From Desulfuromonadaceae bacterium (GTDB taxonomy: Bacteria > Desulfobacterota > Desulfuromonadia > Geobacterales > Pseudopelobacteraceae): a stretch of 29,035 bases of DNA. A program made the position numbers and the translations under genes. Positions 18,167 to 24,322 of this stretch are shown in pieces. The notes below the pieces were generated by a model, which saw nothing but the letters and a program-made list of their open reading frames with translations, was not told where the DNA came from and did no database searches. The stretch covers positions 1 through 29,035 of the forward strand of contig JAQUCQ010000006.1 of the NCBI GenBank assembly GCA_028686145.1, given 5' to 3'. Position 1 is the first letter of the stretch. Every line of letters begins with the position of its first letter.

Positions 18167-18529
18167 GTGCAAGGAAAACGTAAGCATCATGAGCTGCTGG
18201 TATGGCAGGAAAGCATGACTTTGGCCCGTGATGTCTATAGTGCTACAGCTGATTTTCCCGGTCATGAAATCTACGGTCTTACCAGTCAGATTCGACGAGC
18301 AGCGGTTTCCATCCCTAGTAATATCGCTGAGGGTGCAGGTCGGACCGGACCCCGTGAGTTTTATAAGTTTTTGAGCATTGCCCGCGGCTCGCTATGTGAG
18401 TTAGAGACACAGCTGATCTTAGCCAATGATCTCGGATATTTTACCGAATGTTCAAGCCTTTTTGATCGCATAGAGCGAATTTTCGGTCTGCTTGGTGGAT
18501 TGATGAAATCTGTCGCTGCCTCAAAATGA
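18167..18529 (+). CDS. S23 / bAvd-like four-helix-bundle protein, copy 1
   Basis: This 120-residue protein belongs to the four-helix-bundle family first known from 23S rRNA intervening sequences and related in fold to Avd, the accessory protein of diversity-generating retroelements. Family landmarks are HELLVWQESMTLARDVYSAT, YGLTSQIRRAAVSIPSNIAE with GAGR following, and FLSIARGSLCELETQLILA. Avd-like bundles can bind nucleic acid as pentamers; no biochemical role is established for the scattered chromosomal copies. The start GTG 18167 has GAGGAGG provided by the upstream repeat array. The gene interrupts what is usually a direct gmd-fcl pair and is bracketed by inverted heptamer arrays (18126-18160 and 18541-18567). 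Confidence 0.85.
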   Translation: MQGKRKHHELLVWQESMTLARDVYSATADFPGHEIYGLTSQIRRAAVSIPSNIAEGAGRTGPREFYKFLSIARGSLCELETQLILANDLGYFTECSSLFDRIERIFGLLGGLMKSVAASK

Positions 18530-18540
18530 TTCACAATTCG

Positions 18541-18567
18541 CCTCACTCCTTACCCCTCACTCCTCAC
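18541..18567 (+). repeat. Downstream inverted heptamer array of S23 copy 1
   Basis: Read on the minus strand the units are GTGAGGA, GTGAGGG, GTAAGGA and GTGAGG. It is the inverted partner of 18133-18159 (25/27). It begins 11 bp after the S23 stop and ends about 20 bp before the fcl start. Confidence 0.9.
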
Positions 18568-18586
18568 CTAACAAACTGAGGTTATT

Positions 18587-19648
18587 ATGCATCTAAACTC
18601 CAAAATCTACATCGCTGGCCACCGTGGCCTGGTCGGCTCCGCGCTGGTTCGTGAACTGAGCAACCGAGGCTACACCAACCTGATCACCCGTACCCATGCC
18701 GAGCTGGAACTGACTGACCCTGTGGCAGTTGCCGCGTTCTTCGACCAGGAAAAACCGGAGTACGTGTTCCTTGCCGCGGCCAAGGTGGGTGGCATTGTCG
18801 CCAACAACACCTACCGCGCCGAGTTCATTTACCAGAACCTGACGATCCAGAACAACATCATCCACCAGAGTTATCTGCATGGGGTGAAGAAGCTGCTGTT
18901 TCTCGGCAGTACCTGTATCTACCCCCGGGCCTGTCCTCAGCCGATGAAGGAGGACTACCTCCTCACCAGCGAACTGGAGTACACCAACGAGCCCTATGCC
19001 ATCGCCAAGATCGCCGGCATCAAGATGTGCGAGAGCTACAACCTGCAGTACGGCACCAATTACATCTCGGTCATGCCCACCAACCTCTATGGGCCGGGCG
19101 ACAATTTCGATCTGGAGAAATCCCACGTGCTGCCCGCCATGGTGCGCAAGATGCATCTGGCCAAGCTGCTGGAGGCCGGTGATATGGGGGCGGTGCTGAA
19201 GGATCTGCAGGTAGCCACCGAAGAAGAGGCTCGAGCGATCCTTGACAAGTTCGGCGTATCGGCCGAGAGCGTCCAGATCTGGGGCACCGGCAAACCCCGC
19301 CGGGAATTCCTCTGGAGCGAGGACATGGCCGCAGCCTGCGTCTACCTGATGGAAAACCGCGACTTCACCGACACCTACACCCCCGGCGCCACGGAAATCC
19401 GCAACTCGCACATCAACATCGGCACCGGCGAGGACATCAGCATCGCCGAACTGGCGGAGCTGGTCCGCAGCATCGTCGGTTTCGGCGGCACGCTGGTTTT
19501 CGACGACCGAAAACCGGACGGCACGCTCAAAAAGTTGACCGATGTCTCCAAGCTGCACGCCCTCGGCTGGAAACATCAGGTGACCCTGGAGGATGGGGTG
19601 GAGAGGATCTATGGCTGGTACTTGGAGAATACGGAGGCGAGAAGGTAG
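18587..19648 (+). CDS. fcl: GDP-L-fucose synthase (epimerase/reductase)
   Basis: This 353-residue SDR enzyme turns GDP-4-keto-6-deoxy-mannose into GDP-L-fucose with NADPH. The cofactor loop is AGHRGLVGSALVRELSNRGY at 10-29. LFLGSTCIYPRACPQPMKED and NEPYAIAKIAGIKMCESYN contain the catalytic Ser, Tyr and Lys. PTNLYGPGDNFDLEKSHVLP and GKPRREFLWSEDMA are family signatures. It is about 30 residues longer than E. coli Fcl (321). The extra stretch lies near 200-225 (LEAGDMGAVLKDLQVATEEE), between the substrate loop and GTGKPRREFLWS; versions with such an insertion exist in other bacteria. A TGAGG just before the ATG serves as ribosome site. It works with gmd despite the intervening S23 element. Confidence 0.95.
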   Translation: MHLNSKIYIAGHRGLVGSALVRELSNRGYTNLITRTHAELELTDPVAVAAFFDQEKPEYVFLAAAKVGGIVANNTYRAEFIYQNLTIQNNIIHQSYLHGVKKLLFLGSTCIYPRACPQPMKEDYLLTSELEYTNEPYAIAKIAGIKMCESYNLQYGTNYISVMPTNLYGPGDNFDLEKSHVLPAMVRKMHLAKLLEAGDMGAVLKDLQVATEEEARAILDKFGVSAESVQIWGTGKPRREFLWSEDMAAACVYLMENRDFTDTYTPGATEIRNSHINIGTGEDISIAELAELVRSIVGFGGTLVFDDRKPDGTLKKLTDVSKLHALGWKHQVTLEDGVERIYGWYLENTEARR

Positions 19649-19661
19649 GGTTTGCATCGTT

Positions 19662-19740
19662 TGACTGGTTGGACTGGTTAGACTGGTTCAGGCAGTTAAC
19701 AAATTAAACTAGTAAAACTAGTCGAACAAGTAAAACAAGC
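19662..19740 (+). repeat. Two opposed 9-bp tandem arrays (possible hairpin)
   Basis: The left arm is three 9-mers at 19662-19688: TGACTGGTT, GGACTGGTT, AGACTGGTT. The right arm at 19707-19740 is AACTAGTAA, AACTAGTCG, AACAAGTAA, AACAAGC. The right arm read in reverse complement (XXACTNGTT) matches the left in about 20 of 27 positions. Several mismatches could pair as G-U in RNA, so a hairpin with an 18-nt loop is possible. It fills most of the fcl-manB gap and contains no gene. Confidence 0.75.
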
Positions 19741-19781
19741 TTTTTCACCAAAATAATTCTTTATCGAACGAGAGTGAAAAA

Positions 19782-21146
19782 ATGAATCCTCTTACCTGTT
19801 TCAAAGCATACGACATCCGCGGCAAGCTCGGCGACGAGTTGAACGAAGAGATTGCCTACCGCATCGGCCGGGCCTACGGCGAATTCCTGAAACCACGGAA
19901 GGTGGCGGTTGGCGGCGACGTACGCCTGAGCAGCGAGGCACTGAAAGCAGCACTGGCCGAAGGCCTGCTGGATGCGGGGGCCGATGTGGTCGATCTCGGT
20001 ATGACCGGTACCGAAGAAGTCTATTTTGCCGCGTTCCATCTGGATGTGGACGGTGGCATCGAAGTGACGGCCAGCCACAACCCGGCTGACTATAACGGTA
20101 TGAAGCTGGTGCGGGGCGGGGCACAGCCGATCAGCGGCGATACCGGGCTGAAAGAGATCCAGCGATTGACAGAAGAAAACAATTTCCCGCCGGTGACCCG
20201 GCGTGGCAGCCTTACCAGGGTGAACATCCTTGCCGACTATATCGACCATCTGCTCGGCTATGTGGACCTGCAGTGCCTCCGTCCGTTGAAGCTGGTAGTC
20301 AATGCAGGCAACGGTGCAGCCGGCCACGTGATCGATGCTCTGGAAAAACGGCTGACCGAAGCGGGCGCGCCGATCCAATTTATCAAGATCCACCACCAAC
20401 CGGACGGCACCTTCCCCAACGGCATCCCCAACCCGCTGTTGCCGGAATGCCGGGACGCCACTGCCGAGGCGGTGCGCGAGCACGGTGCCGATGCTGGCAT
20501 CGCCTGGGACGGGGATTTCGACCGTTGCTTCCTGTTTGACGACCGTGGCGAATTCATCGAAGGCTACTACATCGTCGGTCTGTTGGCCGAGGCTTTTCTG
20601 CTGAAGCATCCGGGGCAAAAGATCATCCACGATCCGCGTCTCACCTGGAACACGGTGGACATGGTGACCGCCGCCGGCGGCATTCCGGTGCAGAGCAAGA
20701 CCGGCCATGCCTTCATCAAGGAGCGGATGCGTGCCGAGGACGCCATCTACGGTGGCGAGATGAGCGCCCACCACTACTTCCGCGATTTTGCCTACTGCGA
20801 CAGCGGCATGATTCCCTGGCTGCTGGTGGTGGAGCTGATGAGCCGTCGCCAGGCGTCCCTGTCATCGCTGGTAATCGAACGGATGGCCCTGTTTCCCTCG
20901 CCCGGCGAGATCAACTCCATCGTCGCCGATCCGCGCGCCGTGCTGCAGCGGGTGGAAGAGCATTTCGCCGACATGGACGCCGATATCGACCGCACTGACG
21001 GCCTCAGTATGGCCTTTGACCAGTGGCGGTTCAACCTGCGCATGTCCAATACCGAGCCGGTGATCCGGCTAAACGTGGAGTCACGCGGGGATGCCGAGTT
21101 GGTCACGGGGAAAACGGAGTTGCTGCTTGATTTGATACGAAGCTGA
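19782..21146 (+). CDS. manB: Phosphomannomutase / phosphoglucomutase
   Basis: This 454-residue alpha-D-phosphohexomutase interconverts mannose-6-phosphate and mannose-1-phosphate, feeding GDP-mannose for gmd. Domains in order: sugar/start motif CFKAYDIRGKLGDELNEEIA; active-site phosphoserine loop VTASHNPADYNGMKLV near residue 95; metal loop AWDGDFDRCFLFDDRGEFIE near 245; sugar-binding GGEMSAHHYFRDFAYCDSGM near 325; and phosphate-binding RMSNTEPVIRLNVESRGD in the C-terminal domain. Length matches E. coli ManB/CpsG (456). Weak GAGAG precedes the ATG. No ManC-type guanylyltransferase follows it here, so the next step must be encoded elsewhere or by another enzyme. Confidence 0.93.
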   Translation: MNPLTCFKAYDIRGKLGDELNEEIAYRIGRAYGEFLKPRKVAVGGDVRLSSEALKAALAEGLLDAGADVVDLGMTGTEEVYFAAFHLDVDGGIEVTASHNPADYNGMKLVRGGAQPISGDTGLKEIQRLTEENNFPPVTRRGSLTRVNILADYIDHLLGYVDLQCLRPLKLVVNAGNGAAGHVIDALEKRLTEAGAPIQFIKIHHQPDGTFPNGIPNPLLPECRDATAEAVREHGADAGIAWDGDFDRCFLFDDRGEFIEGYYIVGLLAEAFLLKHPGQKIIHDPRLTWNTVDMVTAAGGIPVQSKTGHAFIKERMRAEDAIYGGEMSAHHYFRDFAYCDSGMIPWLLVVELMSRRQASLSSLVIERMALFPSPGEINSIVADPRAVLQRVEEHFADMDADIDRTDGLSMAFDQWRFNLRMSNTEPVIRLNVESRGDAELVTGKTELLLDLIRS

Positions 21147-21190
21147 CCGGCAGGGTAGAGTTGCAACGCTGCATGTAAACGCTGAAATAT

Positions 21191-21294
21191 GGAGTAGGGG
21201 GGCAGGCAAAAAAACTGGGGTACGGGGTAAAGAATCGGGGTACGGATTAAGAAGCGAGGATAGAGAAAACTGTTTTTAGTTATTGGTTGAACTG
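21191..21294 (+). repeat. Composite heptamer module between manB and galE
   Basis: Blocks in order are GGAGTAGGGG (21191), GGGGTAC/GGGGTAA/GGGTACG/GATTAAG-type units from 21217, GCGAGGATAGAG, and TTTTTAGTTATTGGTTGAA (21273). The same order recurs at 24051-24177 and 27078-27169, and its first half recurs at 28006 and 28246. There is no coding potential. Confidence 0.75.
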
Positions 21295-21355
21295 GTTTGT
21301 TTCGTTGCAGGAATACGAAAAAGCCGAGATGCAATTTTGAATTGAGAGACATTAT

Positions 21356-21427
21356 ATGAAAATACTTGTTGTTGGTGGAGCCGGCTACATTGGCTCCCAC
21401 ATTTCGACAGGCAATTTTGAGTGTTGA
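21356..21427 (+). pseudogene. Remnant of the 5' end of a galE-like gene
   Basis: ATG 21356 opens a 23-codon frame reading MKILVVGGAGYIGSHI before running into repeat sequence (STGNFEC, stop). These 16 residues are the NAD-binding start of UDP-glucose 4-epimerase. They closely match the intact galE 115 bp downstream (MNILVVGGAGYIGSHM) but use many different synonymous codons, so this is not a recent tandem copy. The remnant lies between two identical GCAATTTTGA copies (21331-21340 and 21411-21420). A GAGAG-type site precedes the ATG. It could instead act as a translated leader peptide, but the exact family match favours a relic. Confidence 0.8.
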
Positions 21428-21442
21428 GTTTTGAATTTTGAG
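21415..21442 (+). repeat. TTTTGAG heptamer array
   Basis: Four units in register are TTTTGAG, TGTTGAG, TTTTGAA and TTTTGAG, directly after the galE remnant and 28 bp before the intact galE. They belong to the same family as the reverse complement of the array inside gmd. Confidence 0.8.
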
Positions 21443-21470
21443 TTATAAATCATGAGTTGAAGGACTTTTT

Positions 21471-22445
21471 ATGAACATTTTGGTGGTAGGTGGTGCTGGT
21501 TACATCGGTTCTCATATGGTCCAGGAATTAATCTCTGAAGGTTTCGACCCTTTGGTTTTCGACAACCTCTCCACCGGCCACAGTTGGTCAGTGCCGGAAG
21601 GCCGCCTGCTACAGGGTGATCTTGCCGACAGAAGAAAGCTGCGCGAAGTTTTTGCCACTCACTCCTTTGATGCCGTAATGCACTTCGCCTCTTTCATCCA
21701 GGTGGGCGAGTCGGTCCAGGAACCGCTCAAGTACTACCAGAATAACGTGGCAAACACCCTGAACCTGCTGGAAGCCATGCGCGATGCAGAAGTAAAACGC
21801 TTCGTTTTCTCCTCTACCGCCGCGGTCTACGGTACCCCTGACTCAGTCCCGATCAGCGAAGACTCACCCCTTCACCCGGAAAACCCCTACGGCCACTCGA
21901 AGTTGATGATTGAACAGGTACTGGCCGACTGCGAAAAGGCCTGGGGCCTCCGCTCCGCCCGGCTCCGCTACTTCAATGCTGCCGGTGCCCATCCTGATGA
22001 AGCAATCGGCGAGGCCCACAACCCGGAATCCCATCTCATCCCAATCATCCTCCAGGTTGCCCTTGGCCAACGGGAATTCATCACCGTCAACGGCGACGAC
22101 TACCCCACACCGGACGGCACCTGCATCCGCGATTATATCCACGTCTGCGACCTGGCCTCGGCCCATACCCTGGCGCTGCGCTCCTTGCTGAATGGCAGCG
22201 AAAGTATGGTCTTCAACCTGGGCAACGGCACTGGCTACTCCATCCAGGAAGTGATTGAAGTCTGCCGGGAAGTCACCGGACACCCGATCCCGGTCAAGAT
22301 CGGTACCCGTCGGGCAGGTGACCCCGCAACCCTGGTTGCCTCGTCGGAAAAGATCACCAGGGAACTGGGGTGGAAACCGCGCTATGCTGATCTGCGGACG
22401 ATTGTCGAGACGGCTTGGAGCTGGCATAAAGGCGGTGAACGGTGA
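21471..22445 (+). CDS. galE: UDP-glucose 4-epimerase
   Basis: This 324-residue SDR enzyme interconverts UDP-glucose and UDP-galactose (possibly the N-acetyl forms). The NAD loop is VVGGAGYIGSHMVQELISEG at the N-terminus. Catalytic SSTAAVYG and NPYGHSKLMIEQVL hold the Ser and Tyr-x3-Lys. RYFNAAGAHPDEAIGE and PTPDGTCIRDYIHVCDLASA are GalE signatures. GAAGGA precedes the ATG. The final codons (GGTGAACGG TGA) are already part of the GTGAACG heptamer array, so the C-terminal residues GER and the stop are supplied by repeat sequence. A 5' galE relic lies just upstream. It provides UDP-galactose-type donors for the glycosyltransferases. Confidence 0.95.
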   Translation: MNILVVGGAGYIGSHMVQELISEGFDPLVFDNLSTGHSWSVPEGRLLQGDLADRRKLREVFATHSFDAVMHFASFIQVGESVQEPLKYYQNNVANTLNLLEAMRDAEVKRFVFSSTAAVYGTPDSVPISEDSPLHPENPYGHSKLMIEQVLADCEKAWGLRSARLRYFNAAGAHPDEAIGEAHNPESHLIPIILQVALGQREFITVNGDDYPTPDGTCIRDYIHVCDLASAHTLALRSLLNGSESMVFNLGNGTGYSIQEVIEVCREVTGHPIPVKIGTRRAGDPATLVASSEKITRELGWKPRYADLRTIVETAWSWHKGGER

Positions 22446-22539
22446 TGAGAGAACAGTGAACCGTGAAAAGTGAACAGTGAACCGTGAAAAGTGAACAGTG
22501 AACGGTGATGAGTGATCAGTGAACCGTGAAAAGTGAGCT
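22435..22539 (+). repeat. Upstream heptamer array of S23 copy 2 (15 units)
   Basis: Fifteen uninterrupted 7-bp units follow the consensus GTGAANN: GTGAACG, GTGATGA, GAGAACA, then GTGAACC/GTGAAAA/GTGAACA twice as identical 21-bp blocks (22456-22476 and 22477-22497). GTGAACG, GTGATGA, GTGATCA, GTGAACC, GTGAAAA and GTGAGCT complete it. It starts inside the galE coding sequence and includes its stop codon. Confidence 0.93.
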
Positions 22540-22556
22540 GGGTATGGGAGCATCTA

Positions 22557-22922
22557 TTGTCTGAGAAGATAGCGGACCATCGTGACTTGAAGGTTTGGCA
22601 GGATTCAATAGAAATTGTCTGCCGTATGTATGACCTGACGAAGGCTTTTCCTCAAACCGAACAATATGGCTTGGTGAGTCAGATGAGGCGTGCTGCCGTC
22701 TCGATTCCCAGTAATATTGCAGAAGGTGCTGCTAGAGCTTCAACACGGGAGTTCATTCAGTTCCTGCGAATTTCTCTTGGTTCCCTTGCCGAATTGGAGA
22801 CTCAAATTATCATTTCGGAAAGGCTTGGTTTCGTTACTCACGACAAGGAACTTTACAACTCTCTTGTTACATTGCGGAAAATGCTAAGCGGCCTGATCGC
22901 CAAACTCAAAAAGTCACTATAA
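22557..22922 (+). CDS. S23 / bAvd-like four-helix-bundle protein, copy 2
   Basis: This four-helix-bundle protein of about 121 residues has the family landmarks ADHRDLKVWQDSIEIVCRMY, YGLVSQMRRAAVSIPSNIAE and FLRISLGSLAELETQIIISE. TTG 22557 is preferred because GGGAG at 22546-22550 lies 6 nt before it and the conserved RDLKVWQ follows after about 8 residues. A GTG at 22533, the last unit of the upstream array, is in frame and would add eight residues. The protein is related to copies 1 and 3 but clearly diverged, so these are not recent duplicates. It lies between a GTGAANN array and an array of the same family in opposite orientation. Its stop TAA begins the downstream unit TAATCCG. Its cellular role is unknown. 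Confidence 0.85.
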   Translation: MSEKIADHRDLKVWQDSIEIVCRMYDLTKAFPQTEQYGLVSQMRRAAVSIPSNIAEGAARASTREFIQFLRISLGSLAELETQIIISERLGFVTHDKELYNSLVTLRKMLSGLIAKLKKSL

Positions 22923-23034
22923 TCCGAATCACAATTCACCATTCACCATTGCTTTAACTGTTAACAGTTGACAATTCACCATTCACCGTTGCCTTAAACT
23001 ATTCACTGTTCACTATTAACTCTTCACTGTTCGA
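22920..23034 (+). repeat. Downstream inverted heptamer arrays of S23 copy 2
   Basis: From the S23 stop codon the register is TAATCCG, AATCACA, ATTCACC, ATTCACC. A second ATTCACC pair starts at 22974, inside a 29/30-bp imperfect direct duplication (22931-22959 and 22971-23000). Five units then end at 23034: TATTCAC, TGTTCAC, TATTAAC, TCTTCAC, TGTTCGA. Read on the minus strand most are GTGAANN, i.e. the inverted partner of 22435-22539. AAGGAG of the next gene follows immediately. Confidence 0.9.
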
Positions 23035-23050
23035 CGCAAGGAGAACCATC

Positions 23051-24046
23051 ATGAAAATAATCCTTCCGGTTGCCGGTAAAGGCACCCGCCTCCGTCCTCA
23101 CACCCACACCAAAGCCAAGTCCCTGGTCCATGTGGGGGGCAAGACGGTGCTGGAGCATATCATCACCCGCCTGGCAGAGCTGGAGGCCGACGAATACATT
23201 TTCATCACCGATGAGAACGGCGGCCAGATCAAGGATTTCATGGACTCCCGTTTCCCGACCCTTCCTTGCCAGTACATCATTCAGCAGGAGCGCAAGGGAC
23301 CGGCTCACGCAGTCTATCTGGCTGCCCCGCGCATTGCCGCGGGTGACGACCTGTTGGTTGTATTCAACGACACCATCTTCGTGGCCGACCTGAGCCTGAT
23401 TCCCCGGCTATGCTCCGACAGCGACGGTCTGATCTACTCCAAGGAGGTCGAGGACTACCAGCGCTTCGGCGTCAATGTTGTTGACGGCGGCTACATCGTC
23501 AACATGGTGGAAAAGCCCGACACCCCCGTATCACGACTGGCCCAGGTGGGATTGTATTACCTGAAGGATGGCCCGGACTTCATGCGCTACCTGTCGGACA
23601 CCATCGCCGCCGGCGACACGGTCAAGGGCGAATACTACCTGCCGTCGGTGTTCATGCGCATGATCGGTGACGGTCGCAAGTTCAAGGCTCCGGAGATTGA
23701 CGCCTGGCTCGACTGCGGCAAACCGGAAACCCTGCTGGAGACCAATCGCTACCTGCTGCGCGGAAGGCATCATCTCCACGGCGAGATCATCAACTCGGTG
23801 CTCATCGAGCCGGTTCACGTGGCAGAGGGTGCTGTAGTGCGTGACAGCATACTTGGTCCGTACGTCTCGGTGGCGGCCGGGAGCGTGATCCGCCAGAGCA
23901 TCATCAGCGATTCCATCATCAACGGTGACACCGAGGTCAGTAACATGGTCCTCCAGAACTCTATCCTCGGTGACTCGGTCACTCTGACCGGATCGCCACG
24001 GAAAATGAACATTGGCGACCACTCGCTTATAGAAATGCAGGGGTAG
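23051..24046 (+). CDS. Sugar-phosphate nucleotidyltransferase with C-terminal LbH domain
   Basis: This 331-residue protein has an N-terminal nucleotidyltransferase domain, MKIILPVAGKGTRLRPHTHT, that activates a sugar-1-phosphate with an NTP. VFNDTIFVADLS near 105, EKPDTPVSRLAQVGLYYLKD and APEIDAWLDCGKPETLLETN are donor and sugar contacts. From about residue 245 hexapeptide-like turns form a beta-helix (VLIEPVHVAEGAVVRDSILG). The family resembles long-form glucose-1-phosphate thymidylyltransferases. The usual TKPK signature reads TKAKSLVHVGG here, with proline replaced by alanine, so specificity should not be assumed. AAGGAG at 23038-23043 gives a strong ribosome site. It might supply UDP-/dTDP-glucose or, less likely, the missing GDP-mannose step. 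Confidence 0.85.
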   Translation: MKIILPVAGKGTRLRPHTHTKAKSLVHVGGKTVLEHIITRLAELEADEYIFITDENGGQIKDFMDSRFPTLPCQYIIQQERKGPAHAVYLAAPRIAAGDDLLVVFNDTIFVADLSLIPRLCSDSDGLIYSKEVEDYQRFGVNVVDGGYIVNMVEKPDTPVSRLAQVGLYYLKDGPDFMRYLSDTIAAGDTVKGEYYLPSVFMRMIGDGRKFKAPEIDAWLDCGKPETLLETNRYLLRGRHHLHGEIINSVLIEPVHVAEGAVVRDSILGPYVSVAAGSVIRQSIISDSIINGDTEVSNMVLQNSILGDSVTLTGSPRKMNIGDHSLIEMQG

Positions 24047-24050
24047 AAAA

Positions 24051-24177
24051 GCGGATTACGGATTAATATAGCGGATTACGGATTACGGTTTTAGGAATGA
24101 GGAACGAAGGACCGAGGATCGGGGATCGAGAAAACGATTTTAGTTTTTGGTTTTTGGTTGAAAGTTAAATCCTGGGC
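24051..24177 (+). repeat. Composite heptamer module after the nucleotidyltransferase
   Basis: Blocks: GCGGATTACGGATTA at 24051 and again from 24071; GAGGAAC/GAAGGAC/GAGGATC-type units at 24099-24130; then TAGTTTTTGGTTTTTGG and TTGAAAGTTAAATCCTGGGC at 24141-24177. It has the same block order as 21191-21294 and 27078-27169. Confidence 0.8.
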
Positions 24178-24213
24178 ACTCAGGGGACCGGTTGACTTTT
24201 TGTAAGGATTAGC

Positions 24214-24251
24214 GGGGGACAGGCACTTTTTCATATGGGTGCCTGTCCCCT
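24214..24251 (+). repeat. REP-like perfect hairpin
   Basis: GGGGACAGGCAC (24215-24226) and GTGCCTGTCCCC (24239-24250) form a perfect 12-bp stem with a 12-nt loop. It lies between the ends of two convergent genes, so it could act as a bidirectional terminator, but there is no long T-run. GGGACAGGC palindromes of this kind are typically REP-like elements mobilised by RAYT/Y1 transposases. No such transposase is in the window. Confidence 0.75.
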
Positions 24252-24322
24252 TTCTGCATTCGGGCATGGCGCGGCAACCGGCAGGGCTGCGGCGGAGAGC
24301 AGCTCGCGGACTCCCTGCCGCG

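Noticed and set aside
18167..18529. 23S rRNA intervening sequence
   Set aside because: S23 proteins are known from rRNA inserts, but the flanks here are protein genes and no rRNA sequence is present.
18593..19657. 354-residue minus-strand open frame
   Set aside because: It is antisense to fcl over its whole length, with no recognisable domain; third-position GC bias explains it.
19761..20774. 337-residue minus-strand open frame
   Set aside because: It is a shadow of manB, which shows all phosphohexomutase motifs on the plus strand.
22435..23034. CRISPR array
   Set aside because: The units are contiguous 7-mers without unique spacers, and no cas gene is nearby.
24279..24320. Intrinsic terminator for glgC
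   Set aside because: An 8-bp CGGCAGGG/CCCTGCCG stem exists, but the loop is 26 nt and no U-run follows on the minus strand.
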